Under the pieces are notes generated by a model. The model ran no database searches, was not told where the DNA came from, and was given only the letters and a program-made list of their open reading frames with translations. Shown piece after piece: positions 17,324-26,490 of a stretch of 64,000 nt of DNA; the stretch's first letter is position 1; every line of letters starts with the position of its first letter. The stretch is from contig CAWHXF010000027.1 of NCBI GenBank assembly GCA_963833195.1, forward strand, positions 124,001-188,000. The letters are read 5' to 3'. Made by a program: the position numbers and the translations under genes. This stretch comes from Granulosicoccus sp963833195. GTDB taxonomy: Bacteria > Pseudomonadota > Gammaproteobacteria > Granulosicoccales > Granulosicoccaceae.

Positions 17324-20300
17324 TGCACGGCCTGATCGCCTGGTTCACCAGGAACGGCGTCGCCGCTAACCTGCTGTTGGCCTTCATCGTCGCGGCCGGG
17401 CTCTCGGCACTCGCGACGCGCATTCCGCTCGAGGTGTTCCCGAGCTTCGAGCTCGACGTCGTGACGATCACGACGCCGTTCCCGGGAGCGGGTCCCTCGG
17501 AGGTGGAGCAGGGCGTCACCATCCGCATCGAGGAGGCCATCCAGGACCTGCAGGGCATCACGCGGCTGACCTCGCGCTCGGTCGAGGGGCTGTCGAGCGT
17601 GAACGTCACGGTCGAGGCCGCGGCCGAGCCGGCCGAGCTCGCCGACGAGATCGAGCAGCGCATCGCGGGCATCGGCAACCTGCCGGCCGAGGCCGAACGC
17701 TCCAGCGTGTCCGTGCCGCGCGCGAACCGCGAGGTCATCAGCGTGGTGGTGTCCGGCGCGCTGCCCGAGAGCGAGCTGCGCGCCGTCGCCGGGCGCGTGC
17801 GCGACGAGCTCGAGGCGCTGCCCGAGGTGTCCAGCGTGGCGCTCTCGGGCACGCGCGACTTCGAGCTCTCGATCGAGGTGGCGCCCGATGCGCTGGAGCG
17901 CTACGGACTCAGCCTCGCCGACGTGTCGGCCGCCATCGACGCAAGCTCGCTGGATCTCGCGGCCGGGCGCATCGGCACCGCCGGCGGCGAGGTGCTGCTG
18001 CGCACGCGTGGTCAGGCCACCGGAGCGGACGACTACACCGACATCGTGGTGCTGGCGCGCGGCGACGGCACGCGCGTGACGCTCGGCGACATCGCCACCA
18101 TCAGCGACGGCTTCGAGGAGGACCGGCTGGAGCAGCGCTGGAACGGGCTGCGCGCCATCGAGATCGACGTGTACCGCACCGGCCTGCAGAGCGCCATCGG
18201 CGTGGCCGACGCGGTCAAGGATTACCTGGCCGAGGCCGCGCCGCGCATGCCCTACGGCGTGGAGCTCGGGCACTGGCGCGACTGGTCGCGCGTCGTGAAG
18301 GCGCGGCTCGACACGCTGACCAGCAGCGCGCTGCTCGGCGGCGCGCTGATCGTGGTGCTGCTCACCTTGTTCCTGCGCCTGCCCGTGGCGGTGTGGGTGT
18401 TCGTCGGCGTGCCCGTGGCCGTGCTCGGGGGCGTGGCGCTGATGCCGGTGTTCGGCGTGTCGCTGAACCTCCTGTCCCTGTTCGCGTTCATCCTGGTGCT
18501 CGGCATCGTCGTGGACGACGCGATCGTCACCGGCGAGAACATCTACACCCACATGCGCAGGAACCCCGACCGGGTCCAGGCCGCCATAGACGGCGCGCAG
18601 GAGGTGGCCGTGCCCGTCACCTTCGGCGTGCTGACCACCGTCGCGGCCTTCACGCCGCTGCTCATGATCGAGGGTGCCCGCGGGGCGATCTTCGCGCAGA
18701 TTCCGCTGGTCGTGATTCCGGTGCTGCTGTTCTCGATCGTGGAGTCGAAGTTCGTGCTGCCCTCGCACCTCTCGCACCTGGACTTCTTCAAGGAGAAGCC
18801 GCCGAACGCGCTGGCGCGCGCGCAGCACCGCTTCGCCGACGCCTTCGAGCGCTTCGTCGAGAACGTGTACCAGCCCGCGCTCGCCTGGTCGCTCGCCAAC
18901 CGCTACCTGGTGCTCTCGATCTTCATCGGCGGCGCCATCCTGACCTTCGCGCTCGCGAGCTCCGGGCGCATCCGCTTCGTGTTCTTCCCCACCGTGCAGA
19001 GCGAGATCGCGCGCGCCTCGCTGGAGATGCCCGAGGGCACGCCCTTCGACGTCACGGCGGGGCATCTGACGCGCATGACCGACGCCGTGGCCACGCTGCA
19101 GGCCCGACACGTGGATCCCGAGACGAACGAGTCGGTCATCGAGAACGTCATGACGAGCGTCGGCACGAGCGGTGCGCGCGACGGCAGCCACGTCGGGCGC
19201 GTCACCTTCGAGATCGTGCCGCCCGAGGAGCGCCGGCTCGACGTGTCGTCGGCCACGCTCGTGAGCGAATGGCGGGAGCTGATCGGCGACGTGCCGGGCG
19301 CGGAATCGGTCTCGTACCGAGCCGAGATCGGGCGCGGCGGCAGCCCGCTCGACGTCGAGCTCTCGGGCGACGACTTCGAGACGCTGCGCGAGATGGTGGG
19401 ACTCCTGCGCGCGGAGCTCGAGAACTACCCCGGCGTCACCGAGATCACCGACTCGTTCGAGGGCGGCAAGGAGGAGATCCGGCTGGTGCTCACCCCCGAG
19501 GGACGCCAGCTCGGCGTGACGCTCGCGGACCTCGCGCGCCAGGTGCGCATCGCGTATCTCGGCTCCGAGGTGCAGAGCCTGCAGCGAAACCGCGACGAGG
19601 TGCGCGTGACGCTGCGCTACCCGGCCGCCGACCGCGCGTCGCTCGAAAGCCTCGCGGCGCTGCGCGTGCGCACCGCGACCGGCATCGACGTGCCGCTCGG
19701 AGCGGTGGCGACGCTCGAGACCGGGCGCGGGCTGTCGGCCATCAACCGCATCGACCGGCGCCGCACGGTGAGCGTCGAGGCGGAGGTCGACAAGGAATCC
19801 GCCAACATCGAGGGCATCAAGGCCGATCTCGAGCGCCGGGCGCAGGCGCTCGCGATCGACTACCCGGACGTCTCCATCTCGCTCGAGGGCGAGGCGCGCG
19901 AGCAGCGCGAGAGCTTCCGCAGCCTGCGGGTGGGACTCGTGTTCGTGCTGCTGGTGATCTACACGCTGCTGGCGATTCCGTTCGGCAGCTACCTGCAGCC
20001 GCTGCTCGTCATGGCGGTGATCCCCTTCGGCGTCGTCGGCGGCATCCTCGGGCACCTGATCATGGGCATGCCGCTGTCGATCATGAGCTACATGGGCATG
20101 CTCGCGCTGTGCGGCGTGGTAGTGAACGACTCGCTCGTGCTGGTGGACTGGGTGAACCGGCAACGGCGCAAGGGTGTCCCCCTGGTGGACGCGGTGCGCA
20201 GCTCCGGCGTCGCGCGCTTCCGCGCGGTCATCCTGACCTCCCTGACCACCTTCTTCGGGCTGGTGCCGCTGATCTTCGAGTCGAGCACGCAGGCGCAGTT

Positions 20301-20457
20301 CCTGATCCCGATGGCCGTCTCGCTCGGCTACGGCATACTGTTCGCCACGCTCGTGACCCTGGTGCTGATTCCCGTGAACTACCTCGTGCTGGAGGACCTG
20401 CGCGCGCTGCCCGCCCGGCTGCGTCGGCGCGGAGCCGGGACGGCGAGCGCCGCTTGA
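17323..20457 (+). CDS. RND efflux inner-membrane transporter, AcrB-type
   Basis: Proton-driven inner-membrane pump of 1044 residues, the normal RND length. It shows the N-terminal helix 1, two large periplasmic loops (about 35-335 and 560-860) and two six-helix bundles. The proton-relay pair D398-D399 is visible in GIVVDDAIVTGENIY. This sequence resembles the broad AcrB/D/F type that lacks clear drug-pocket signatures, so the substrate cannot be named. It overlaps the adaptor gene by one base and is followed by a TTGA-coupled thioesterase gene. Confidence 0.92.
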   Translation: MHGLIAWFTRNGVAANLLLAFIVAAGLSALATRIPLEVFPSFELDVVTITTPFPGAGPSEVEQGVTIRIEEAIQDLQGITRLTSRSVEGLSSVNVTVEAAAEPAELADEIEQRIAGIGNLPAEAERSSVSVPRANREVISVVVSGALPESELRAVAGRVRDELEALPEVSSVALSGTRDFELSIEVAPDALERYGLSLADVSAAIDASSLDLAAGRIGTAGGEVLLRTRGQATGADDYTDIVVLARGDGTRVTLGDIATISDGFEEDRLEQRWNGLRAIEIDVYRTGLQSAIGVADAVKDYLAEAAPRMPYGVELGHWRDWSRVVKARLDTLTSSALLGGALIVVLLTLFLRLPVAVWVFVGVPVAVLGGVALMPVFGVSLNLLSLFAFILVLGIVVDDAIVTGENIYTHMRRNPDRVQAAIDGAQEVAVPVTFGVLTTVAAFTPLLMIEGARGAIFAQIPLVVIPVLLFSIVESKFVLPSHLSHLDFFKEKPPNALARAQHRFADAFERFVENVYQPALAWSLANRYLVLSIFIGGAILTFALASSGRIRFVFFPTVQSEIARASLEMPEGTPFDVTAGHLTRMTDAVATLQARHVDPETNESVIENVMTSVGTSGARDGSHVGRVTFEIVPPEERRLDVSSATLVSEWRELIGDVPGAESVSYRAEIGRGGSPLDVELSGDDFETLREMVGLLRAELENYPGVTEITDSFEGGKEEIRLVLTPEGRQLGVTLADLARQVRIAYLGSEVQSLQRNRDEVRVTLRYPAADRASLESLAALRVRTATGIDVPLGAVATLETGRGLSAINRIDRRRTVSVEAEVDKESANIEGIKADLERRAQALAIDYPDVSISLEGEAREQRESFRSLRVGLVFVLLVIYTLLAIPFGSYLQPLLVMAVIPFGVVGGILGHLIMGMPLSIMSYMGMLALCGVVVNDSLVLVDWVNRQRRKGVPLVDAVRSSGVARFRAVILTSLTTFFGLVPLIFESSTQAQFLIPMAVSLGYGILFATLVTLVLIPVNYLVLEDLRALPARLRRRGAGTASAA

Positions 20458-20927
20458 GCGCGCGCGACGCGGTCGAGGAGGCGCGGCTCGAGGAGGCCAT
20501 CAGGGAGCTCTTCGAGGAGCGCATCGTGTTCAACGGCTTCCTGGGTTTTCGCATCGAGACCGCCGGGGACGAGCGCGTGCGCATCGGCTTCCCCATGAAG
20601 CCCGAGCTCGTCGGCCACTTCCTGCACGGCCGACTGCACGGCGGCGTCATCTCCTCGGTGCTCGACGCCACGGGGGGGCTTGCGGTGATGTGGTCGATCG
20701 CGGCGAAGCATCCGGAGGAGGGCGCGGCGGGCATCCTCGAGCGCTTCCGCCACCTCGGCACGGTGGACCTGCGCGTGGACTACCTGCGCCAGGGCATCGG
20801 GACGCGCTTCGTGGCGACGGCCGAGACGGCGCGGCTCGGTCGGCGCATCGCGGCCACGGCGATGCGGCTCGAGAACGAGGCCGGCACGCTGATCGCCACG
20901 GGCAACGCGACCTACATCGTGTCCTGA
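20454..20927 (+). CDS. yigI: HotDog thioesterase, YigI type
   Basis: A 157-residue acyl-CoA thioesterase-fold protein. It aligns by eye with E. coli YigI across its length: FNGFLGFRIE, LHGGVISSVLDATGGLA, GTVDLRVDYLRQG, NATYIVS. The HGGV motif with the following Asp is the usual HotDog active-site region. The start is inferred to be TTG 20454, overlapping the pump stop (TTGA), giving MSARDAVEEA. No ATG or GTG occurs before the conserved part. YigI acts on medium- to long-chain acyl-CoAs; a role linked to the efflux pump is only suggested by coupling. Confidence 0.8.
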   Translation: MSARDAVEEARLEEAIRELFEERIVFNGFLGFRIETAGDERVRIGFPMKPELVGHFLHGRLHGGVISSVLDATGGLAVMWSIAAKHPEEGAAGILERFRHLGTVDLRVDYLRQGIGTRFVATAETARLGRRIAATAMRLENEAGTLIATGNATYIVS

Positions 20928-20937
20928 AGGGTGCCGT

Positions 20938-22905
20938 TCAGGACGGCGCGTACTCCGGGAAGCACCAGTGGCGCCACACGCGGCGCCGCGTGGGCTCGGC
21001 CGGCGCGTCCGCGTCGAAGACGGTGTCGGTGCGCACGAACCAGACCTCGACGGTGGCGAGCTGCTCGTCGCGCGGTCGCCCGCCGGCGTTCCAGCTTCGG
21101 CACAGGTACTCGCCGTAGGCGCGGCGCACCGTGTTGTCCGAATGATCGTGCACGCGGCCCAGGTACTTGCGCCAGCGGTAGTTCGGGTAGAGCTCGTAGT
21201 AGCCGCCCGCGGGCGCCCAGCCCTCGGCGGACGAGGTGGAGGCGTACACGTCCACCGTCGCGCCCGAGCGCAGCGTGCCCGGTATCAGGGGGTACAGCGA
21301 GTAGGTGAGCGGGAAGGGGGCGAACATGTCCCAGCGCTGGTCGATCCGCGCGAGCCGTGCGGGGCGCTCCACCCAGGCCGGCATGCGCGCATCCACGCCC
21401 GGCAGCTCGTAGACGTTGTAGGCCGTGATCACCGCGAGAAAGCCCGCGGCCACGACGCCGCCCGCGAGCGTCGGGCGCGCGCGCACCGCTCGCCACGGCA
21501 TGACGCGGGCCGTGAAGCGGCTCATCGCGTCGCGGTTCGTCGCGACGGTGCGGTACAGCGCGTTGCCCAGCCCGATGAACGGCTGCCGGGACATCACGAC
21601 GCCGAGCGGACGCCACGCCGGGCGCTGCCTGAACAGCAGCGCCATCGCGTGCCAGTGCACGTGCGGCGTGCCCGAGGCGTCGGTGACGACCCAGGAGTTC
21701 TCGCGCTGCATGATGGAATGCACGTCCGGATCGGCCTGCGCGGGCACGATGCGGGTGTCGCCGTAGAGCAGGAACTCGCGCAGCAGCGTGCACATCTTCA
21801 GGCAGAAGCCGCAATCGACGTCGTAGTGCAGCGTCAGCGCGCGTCCGGGCGGGCTGGTCGAGACGTCGAAGCCCGTGCCGGGGGCATCCGCCCACCAGGG
21901 CGACCCGCGGCGCCCGGCCAGCCACGCCCACGCGAGCCCGGGCAGCAGCAGGCTCAGCGACATGAAGTCGATCAGCGGGAACAGGCCGATGTGCAGCAGC
22001 AGCAGGAAGCCCGCGTGCAGCGAGCCGAGCAGCACGAGGCCCCCCAGTCGCGTGCACGCGAACGCGCGCTCGAACCCGCGCGCGAGCGGCCACGCGATGG
22101 CGCACAGCACGAGCAGCGGTGCGACGAGCTCGACGCTCAGGACATAGAGCGTCGCGGCCTTCAGCAAGGTCGGAAAGTCGGTGAGCCAGTGCCCGAGCGG
22201 GGTGGCGAAGTGGCGCAGCCCGAGGGCCGCGCGCGCGGCGTCGAAGCTCTCGCGCCACGCCTCGCCGGTCTTCAGCAGCGCCGTGAACGTGTACAGGTAG
22301 AGCGTCTGCAGGATCACCGCGACGCTCGCGATCGAAAGGTACGGCCGATACGGCAAGGACGCCGCGCGCGGCGCGTTCGGATCGTCGCGCAGCGCGGGAT
22401 CGAGCCCCGCGTCGATCGAGAAGCGCAGGCCCAGCGGCAGGAACATGGCCCAGAACGCCATGACCACGAGCAGGATGTCGCCGCCCTGCAGCACCAGCGG
22501 GTTCCTGTTCACGAGCGACGCCAGCAGCACGAAGGACAGGACGCTGGCCATGCGCGTGCGCCAGCCGAGCATCAGCATGCACGCTGCCACCGCGGCGATC
22601 GCGAAGAGCGCGAGCTGATACCAGAGCTCCCCGCTGGCCGCGTGCAGCGACCAGTGCCAGCGGTGCACGAGCGCGCCCCAGTGCTCGCGCGTCAGCACGC
22701 CCGCGTCGGTGTAGAAGACCGAGAGGTCCCGAAGCCGCAGTGCCAGATCCGCGAGCAGCAGCGCGCCCAGGGCGACGCGGAACAGCGCCAGGGTGCGCGG
22801 ATCGATGCCGAAGACCAGGCGCGCTCGATGCGCGAGCGCCGCCGCCGGGAACCCCGTCGCCGCGTCCTCCGTCGGGCTCGACGCGGCGATCGGGCCGGCG
22901 TTCAT
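20938..22905 (-). CDS. HTTM-domain membrane protein fused to DCC thiol-oxidoreductase domain
   Basis: A 655-residue protein in three parts. Residues 30-330 form an HTTM domain (related to vitamin-K-dependent carboxylase), with about six to eight hydrophobic helices and RVALGALLLADLALR then LVNRNPLVLQGGDILL. Residues 355-465 form a DCC-type thiol-disulfide oxidoreductase domain with YDVDCGFCLKMC (CxxC at 365-368). Residues 478-655 hold one more helix and a soluble C-terminal domain containing ELYPNYRWRKYLG. HTTM proteins and DCC proteins are often neighbours; here they are one chain. Function unknown. The start overlaps the stop of the small upstream gene. Confidence 0.8.
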   Translation of the reverse strand: MNAGPIAASSPTEDAATGFPAAALAHRARLVFGIDPRTLALFRVALGALLLADLALRLRDLSVFYTDAGVLTREHWGALVHRWHWSLHAASGELWYQLALFAIAAVAACMLMLGWRTRMASVLSFVLLASLVNRNPLVLQGGDILLVVMAFWAMFLPLGLRFSIDAGLDPALRDDPNAPRAASLPYRPYLSIASVAVILQTLYLYTFTALLKTGEAWRESFDAARAALGLRHFATPLGHWLTDFPTLLKAATLYVLSVELVAPLLVLCAIAWPLARGFERAFACTRLGGLVLLGSLHAGFLLLLHIGLFPLIDFMSLSLLLPGLAWAWLAGRRGSPWWADAPGTGFDVSTSPPGRALTLHYDVDCGFCLKMCTLLREFLLYGDTRIVPAQADPDVHSIMQRENSWVVTDASGTPHVHWHAMALLFRQRPAWRPLGVVMSRQPFIGLGNALYRTVATNRDAMSRFTARVMPWRAVRARPTLAGGVVAAGFLAVITAYNVYELPGVDARMPAWVERPARLARIDQRWDMFAPFPLTYSLYPLIPGTLRSGATVDVYASTSSAEGWAPAGGYYELYPNYRWRKYLGRVHDHSDNTVRRAYGEYLCRSWNAGGRPRDEQLATVEVWFVRTDTVFDADAPAEPTRRRVWRHWCFPEYAPS

Positions 22906-23306
22906 CGGACCGAGCGACGTGCCCCTTCCACGGGGGCCGCCGCGACGTCGTCGGAAGCGGGCCCGGGCGGCTTGGCCACGTCGGCGAAGCCGACCCAGAG
23001 GCGCTCGTCCTCGCCTTCGGGCCGCAGCAGGACGCGGCTGGAGATGTAGTCCGCATCGACGATGGTGGCGAGCGCGTCGCGGCGCGGGCCCGACAGGATC
23101 TGCACGCTCACGCCGGGCGCCATGACGGGTCGTTCGCGCCGGCGCGCGGTCGCCCGCGCGCGACGGCCGTCGGCGAGCGCCAGCATGGAGCGCAGCGTCT
23201 CGCGGCGCTCGTCCGCGGAGGGTGCCGCCGGCCCTTGCCGCGTGGAGGGAGTGTCCAGCGCGGGCTCGGACCCGGAGGAATCGCGCTCGTCGTCTGCGGG
23301 GTTCAC
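22902..23306 (-). CDS. Hypothetical protein coupled to the HTTM-DCC gene
   Basis: A 134-residue hydrophilic protein that I do not recognise. Residues 1-60 are Ser/Pro/Arg-rich and look disordered. Residues 62-115 (MAPGVSVQILSGPRRDALATI then VLLRPEGEDERLWVGFADV) look like a compact small beta domain. No signal or membrane segment. The stop overlaps the ATG of the HTTM-DCC gene (ATGA), so it is co-translated with it. Confidence 0.6.
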   Translation of the reverse strand: MNPADDERDSSGSEPALDTPSTRQGPAAPSADERRETLRSMLALADGRRARATARRRERPVMAPGVSVQILSGPRRDALATIVDADYISSRVLLRPEGEDERLWVGFADVAKPPGPASDDVAAAPVEGARRSVR

Positions 23307-23361
23307 GCGTCGCTAGCGGCGTGTCGTCGCGCGGCTTGAGATCCGGTCGTCGGGTCCGCGC

Positions 23362-24027
23362 TCAGTCGCGCCCGGGCTGGGCCACGTAGCGCAGGTAGGG
23401 CTTGACCTTGCGCACGCCGCCGGGATGCTGCGCCTCGGCATCGGCGTCCGAGACCGCGGGCACCACGATCACCTCGTCCCCGTCCTGCCAGTTCGCGGGC
23501 GTGGCCACCTTGTGGGCGGCGGTCAACTGCATGGAGTCGATCACGCGCAGGATCTCGTCGAAGTTGCGGCCCGTGGTCATGGGATAGGTGAGGATCAGCT
23601 TGATCCGCTTGTCGGGGCCGATGATGTAGACCGAACGCACCGTCGCGTTCGTGGCCGCGGTACGCCCCTCGGCCGTGCCCGATTCGTCGGCCGGGAACAT
23701 GTCGTAGGCCTTGCCGACCGCGAGGTCGGTGTCGCCGATCATCGGGAAGTTCACGGCCGCGCCCTGCGTCTCGCGGATGTCGTCGGCCCACTGCGCGTGG
23801 TTGTCGACGGGGTCGATGGACAATCCGATCACCTTGACGTTGCGCTTCTCGAACTCCGGCATCAGGTGCGCGACCTGGCCGAGCTCGGTCGTGCACACCG
23901 GCGTGAAGTCCTTGGGGTGCGAGAACAGCACGGCCCAGGAATCGCCCATCCACTCGTGGAACGAGATCCGGCCCTGCGTGGTGTCCGCCGTGAAGTCCGG
24001 CGCCAGGTCGTTGATGCGTAGGCCCAT
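23362..24027 (-). CDS. 1-Cys peroxiredoxin (Prx6 / AhpC-TSA family)
   Basis: A 221-residue peroxidase that reduces hydrogen peroxide and organic peroxides in the cytoplasm. The peroxidatic site is HPKDFTPVCTTELG with Thr42 and Cys45. No second Cys is present in the protein, which defines the 1-Cys mechanism. The long C-terminal part (DEVIVVPAVSD...VKPYLRYV) is the Prx6-type dimerisation region. ATG 24027 gives MGLRINDLAPDF, the family's normal start. It is divergent from the metalloprotease gene over 170 bases. Confidence 0.93.
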   Translation of the reverse strand: MGLRINDLAPDFTADTTQGRISFHEWMGDSWAVLFSHPKDFTPVCTTELGQVAHLMPEFEKRNVKVIGLSIDPVDNHAQWADDIRETQGAAVNFPMIGDTDLAVGKAYDMFPADESGTAEGRTAATNATVRSVYIIGPDKRIKLILTYPMTTGRNFDEILRVIDSMQLTAAHKVATPANWQDGDEVIVVPAVSDADAEAQHPGGVRKVKPYLRYVAQPGRD

Positions 24028-24197
24028 CGTCTGCGCTGTGTCCGCGGGAAAGCTGGAAACTGGGACGCGCAGTCTACCGCGCGCTCCGCCCCCGCGAGGG
24101 ACGTCGCCCATCCCGTCGCGAACGATGTGCAGGCACCGCGCGCGCCTTTCGCGGCGGACGTCGGCGCCCGGGTCCGGAACGTGCAACCGGCTCGGGT

Positions 24198-25769
24198 GTG
24201 ACAGATTTCCGCCACCTTCGTCCCCGCGCGCCCGCACCGCGCGTTCCCCGCGCCGGCCGCGTGGCCGCGTGCACGCTCGCGTGCGGCGTGGCGTGGCTGT
24301 CGGGTCCGAGCTTCGCGGTCGCCGCGGACGATCCGGAGACGCGCGGCGCGGCGGCGCTCGAACGCGTCGTCGAAGGGGGCTTCGAGCCCGCCGTCGAGCA
24401 GGGCGACATCCTCGTCGCGCCCGCGACGGCGCGGCGCGGACTCGGCTACGAGCGCGACCGGCTCTGGCCGCACGGCATCGTGCCGGTGGTGCTCGATCCG
24501 GCGCTGTCGGACGACACCGAGCGCGCCATCGACCGGGCCATCGACATCTGGAACGCGGCCGCGGGCATCGACATCCGACGAATGGAGCCCACCGAGGCGT
24601 CCGGCCTCGATCACGTGCGCTTCCAGCCCGGCGAGGGCTGCGCGTCCTGGGTCGGTCGGCGCGGGGGCGCGCAGGAGCTGTGGGTGGCGCCCGACTGCGC
24701 CACGGGCAGCATCGTGCACGAGCTCGGTCACGCCCTGGGGCTCGAGCACGAGCACGTGCGGCCCGACCGCGACCAGTGGATCGAGGTCCTCTGGGAGAAC
24801 GTGATCGAGGCGAAGCGTCACAACTTCGACGTCGCGCGGCCGGGCCTCGTCCCGCTCGGCGAGTACGACTACGAATCGATCATGCACTACGGTCCGGACT
24901 TCTTCAGCGTGGACGGATCGCCGACCCTGCGACCGCTCGTGGGCAGCCCGCGCATCGGCCAACGCGTGCGCCCGAGCGTGGGGGACATCGACGCGATCGC
25001 GAGGCTGTACGGCACCGACCTCTCGCTCGCCGGTTCGCTCGCGCCCGGCGTCTCGGGCGAGATCGAGCTCGTGCTCGACATCACCAACGAGGGGGCGCGC
25101 GGCGCGCACGCGCTCGCGCTGTCGTTGCCCAGCGGCCTGGCCGTCACCGCCGCCACGTCGAGCGACGCGTGGAACTGCGAGACGCCCCTCGCGGACGACG
25201 TCGCCCGGGCGGAGCCCGGGATCCGGACGGCCGAGCAGGCTCGCTGCACGCTGGCGCGGCTGGACGCGGGCGCTCGTTCGACGCTCGCGCTGAGCGCCAT
25301 GTCCCCGGACGGCGCCGCGGCGTCGACCGGCGCGCTCGAGCTCGTGCTGAGCTCGGGCAGCGACGACACCGATCCGAACGACGACCGGCTCGTGCTCGGC
25401 TCGGCCGAACGCTTCGAGGACGGATCGACGCCCGGTGCGGACGTCCGGCTCGATGCGGGCGTTCCGCTCGACGCGGCGGCATCGCCGTTCGACACCGTCC
25501 AGGCACTCGCGGAGGGGACCTCGGGTCGCGGATCGGTCGCGGTCGCGGACCTCGATCCGGGCGCGGTGCCGGACTCGGAGAAGCCGCGCGCCGGGCTCGT
25601 CACGATCGTCGCCGCACCCGATCCGGACGCCGTCGCCGGGGCGGGCGCGTCCGCCGACGGCAACCGCTTCGAGCGCCTGTTCGGCGGGGCGGGCGTGGGG
25701 CTGCTGCCCCTGGTCGGACTCGCGCTGGCCGCGCGCCGCCGCCGGAAAGGAGCCGCGCCTACTGCGTGA
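24198..25769 (+). CDS. Astacin-like zinc metalloprotease with GlyGly-CTERM-like tail
   Basis: Secreted protease of 523 residues. A signal peptide ends near VAA-DD (about residue 43). The catalytic zinc site is HELGHALGLEHEHVRPDRD with H174, E175, H178 and H184, followed by the Met-turn SIMHYG (Met229), which is the M12A astacin pattern. Residues 275-470 resemble a DUF11-like / Ig-like beta region. The C-terminus has Gly-Gly (496-497), a hydrophobic helix and RRRRK, as in GlyGly-CTERM substrates cut by a rhomboid-family sortase. GTG 24198 is used as start. The 3' end overlaps the convergent gene by 11 bases. Confidence 0.85.
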   Translation: MTDFRHLRPRAPAPRVPRAGRVAACTLACGVAWLSGPSFAVAADDPETRGAAALERVVEGGFEPAVEQGDILVAPATARRGLGYERDRLWPHGIVPVVLDPALSDDTERAIDRAIDIWNAAAGIDIRRMEPTEASGLDHVRFQPGEGCASWVGRRGGAQELWVAPDCATGSIVHELGHALGLEHEHVRPDRDQWIEVLWENVIEAKRHNFDVARPGLVPLGEYDYESIMHYGPDFFSVDGSPTLRPLVGSPRIGQRVRPSVGDIDAIARLYGTDLSLAGSLAPGVSGEIELVLDITNEGARGAHALALSLPSGLAVTAATSSDAWNCETPLADDVARAEPGIRTAEQARCTLARLDAGARSTLALSAMSPDGAAASTGALELVLSSGSDDTDPNDDRLVLGSAERFEDGSTPGADVRLDAGVPLDAAASPFDTVQALAEGTSGRGSVAVADLDPGAVPDSEKPRAGLVTIVAAPDPDAVAGAGASADGNRFERLFGGAGVGLLPLVGLALAARRRRKGAAPTA

Positions 25770-26490
25770 AGCCGGTGCCGCCGAAGGGCTCGCCCGTCGC
25801 CGGATCGATGCCGGAGCCGTCGTCGAAGGGCACGCCGTTGATGAGCGCCTCCTCGCCGCCGGCGCCGAGCTCCGCGGCACGCGCGGCGGCCTGCGCGGCG
25901 ACGGCCGAGGCCGCGGCCGCGCGCACCGCGGCCGCGCGGTCGGGGTCGCGAAGCACCTCGAGCTGCTGCTCGATGGGCTGACCGTTCTCGTCGAAGCCCG
26001 CGTCCTGCGCCGCCAGGGTGGGATCCTCGGCGCCGACGCCGTCCGTGGGCTCGCCGGTCGGCAGGAATTCCGTGCTTTCGATGCCGCCGTCCTGGCCGTC
26101 GGGCATCATGAGGACGATCTCCGTGATGGGCGCGTCCCCGCCCCGGCCGCCGCGTACCAGCATGTGGTTGGGCGCGAGCTGCGCGACGGCCTTGACGAGC
26201 GGCTCGTCGACGATGTCGACGTCCACCGCGGTGGAGGCATCGCCGGTGACCACGACGGAGATGCCGGTGCGTTCTCCCAGCGCCTGCGCCACGTCGGCGG
26301 CCGACGCGCCGTTGGAGCGCACGCTGACCCGGTCGCCCTCGCCGGGCTGCACATCCACCGTCTGGGCGCGGGCCGTGCCCGCCAGCACGAGCGCGGCGAG
26401 GGCGAACGTCAGGGCCGGCCCGACGCCGGCCGTCGAAGCGGACGTCCGAGCCGACGTCCGAGCCGACGTCAGGGCGGTGCATTCGTGCAT
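25759..26490 (-). CDS. Periplasmic protein with STN-like domain, unknown function
   Basis: A 243-residue exported protein. The signal peptide is unusually long at the front: TSA(R) repeats encoded by a 12-bp DNA repeat precede the hydrophobic core, with cleavage at ARA-QT near residue 42. Residues 45-115 (SVRSNGASAADVAQALGERT, then VDVDIVDEPLVKAVAQLAP) resemble the small secretin/TonB N-terminal domain that binds partner proteins. The rest is Ala-rich helix (about 185-215) and an acidic Gly-rich tail. ATG 26490 was chosen because it opens a signal peptide. Its partner is unknown; it is convergent with the metalloprotease. Confidence 0.6.
   Translation of the reverse strand: MHECTALTSARTSARTSASTAGVGPALTFALAALVLAGTARAQTVDVQPGEGDRVSVRSNGASAADVAQALGERTGISVVVTGDASTAVDVDIVDEPLVKAVAQLAPNHMLVRGGRGGDAPITEIVLMMPDGQDGGIESTEFLPTGEPTDGVGAEDPTLAAQDAGFDENGQPIEQQLEVLRDPDRAAAVRAAAASAVAAQAAARAAELGAGGEEALINGVPFDDGSGIDPATGEPFGGTGFTQ
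26441..26470. repeat. 12-bp tandem repeat within a signal peptide
   Basis: Units of GACGTCCGAGCC at 26441-26452 and 26453-26464 plus a partial third unit. On the minus strand they encode repeating Thr-Ser-Ala-Arg before the hydrophobic core of the signal peptide. Slippage here would change the length of the signal's N-region. Confidence 0.6.

Noticed and set aside
16663..20163. A minus-strand open frame of about 1170 codons opposite the RND pump
   Set aside because: His/Arg/Asp-rich composition with no motif, and the opposite strand encodes a full RND adaptor and pump.
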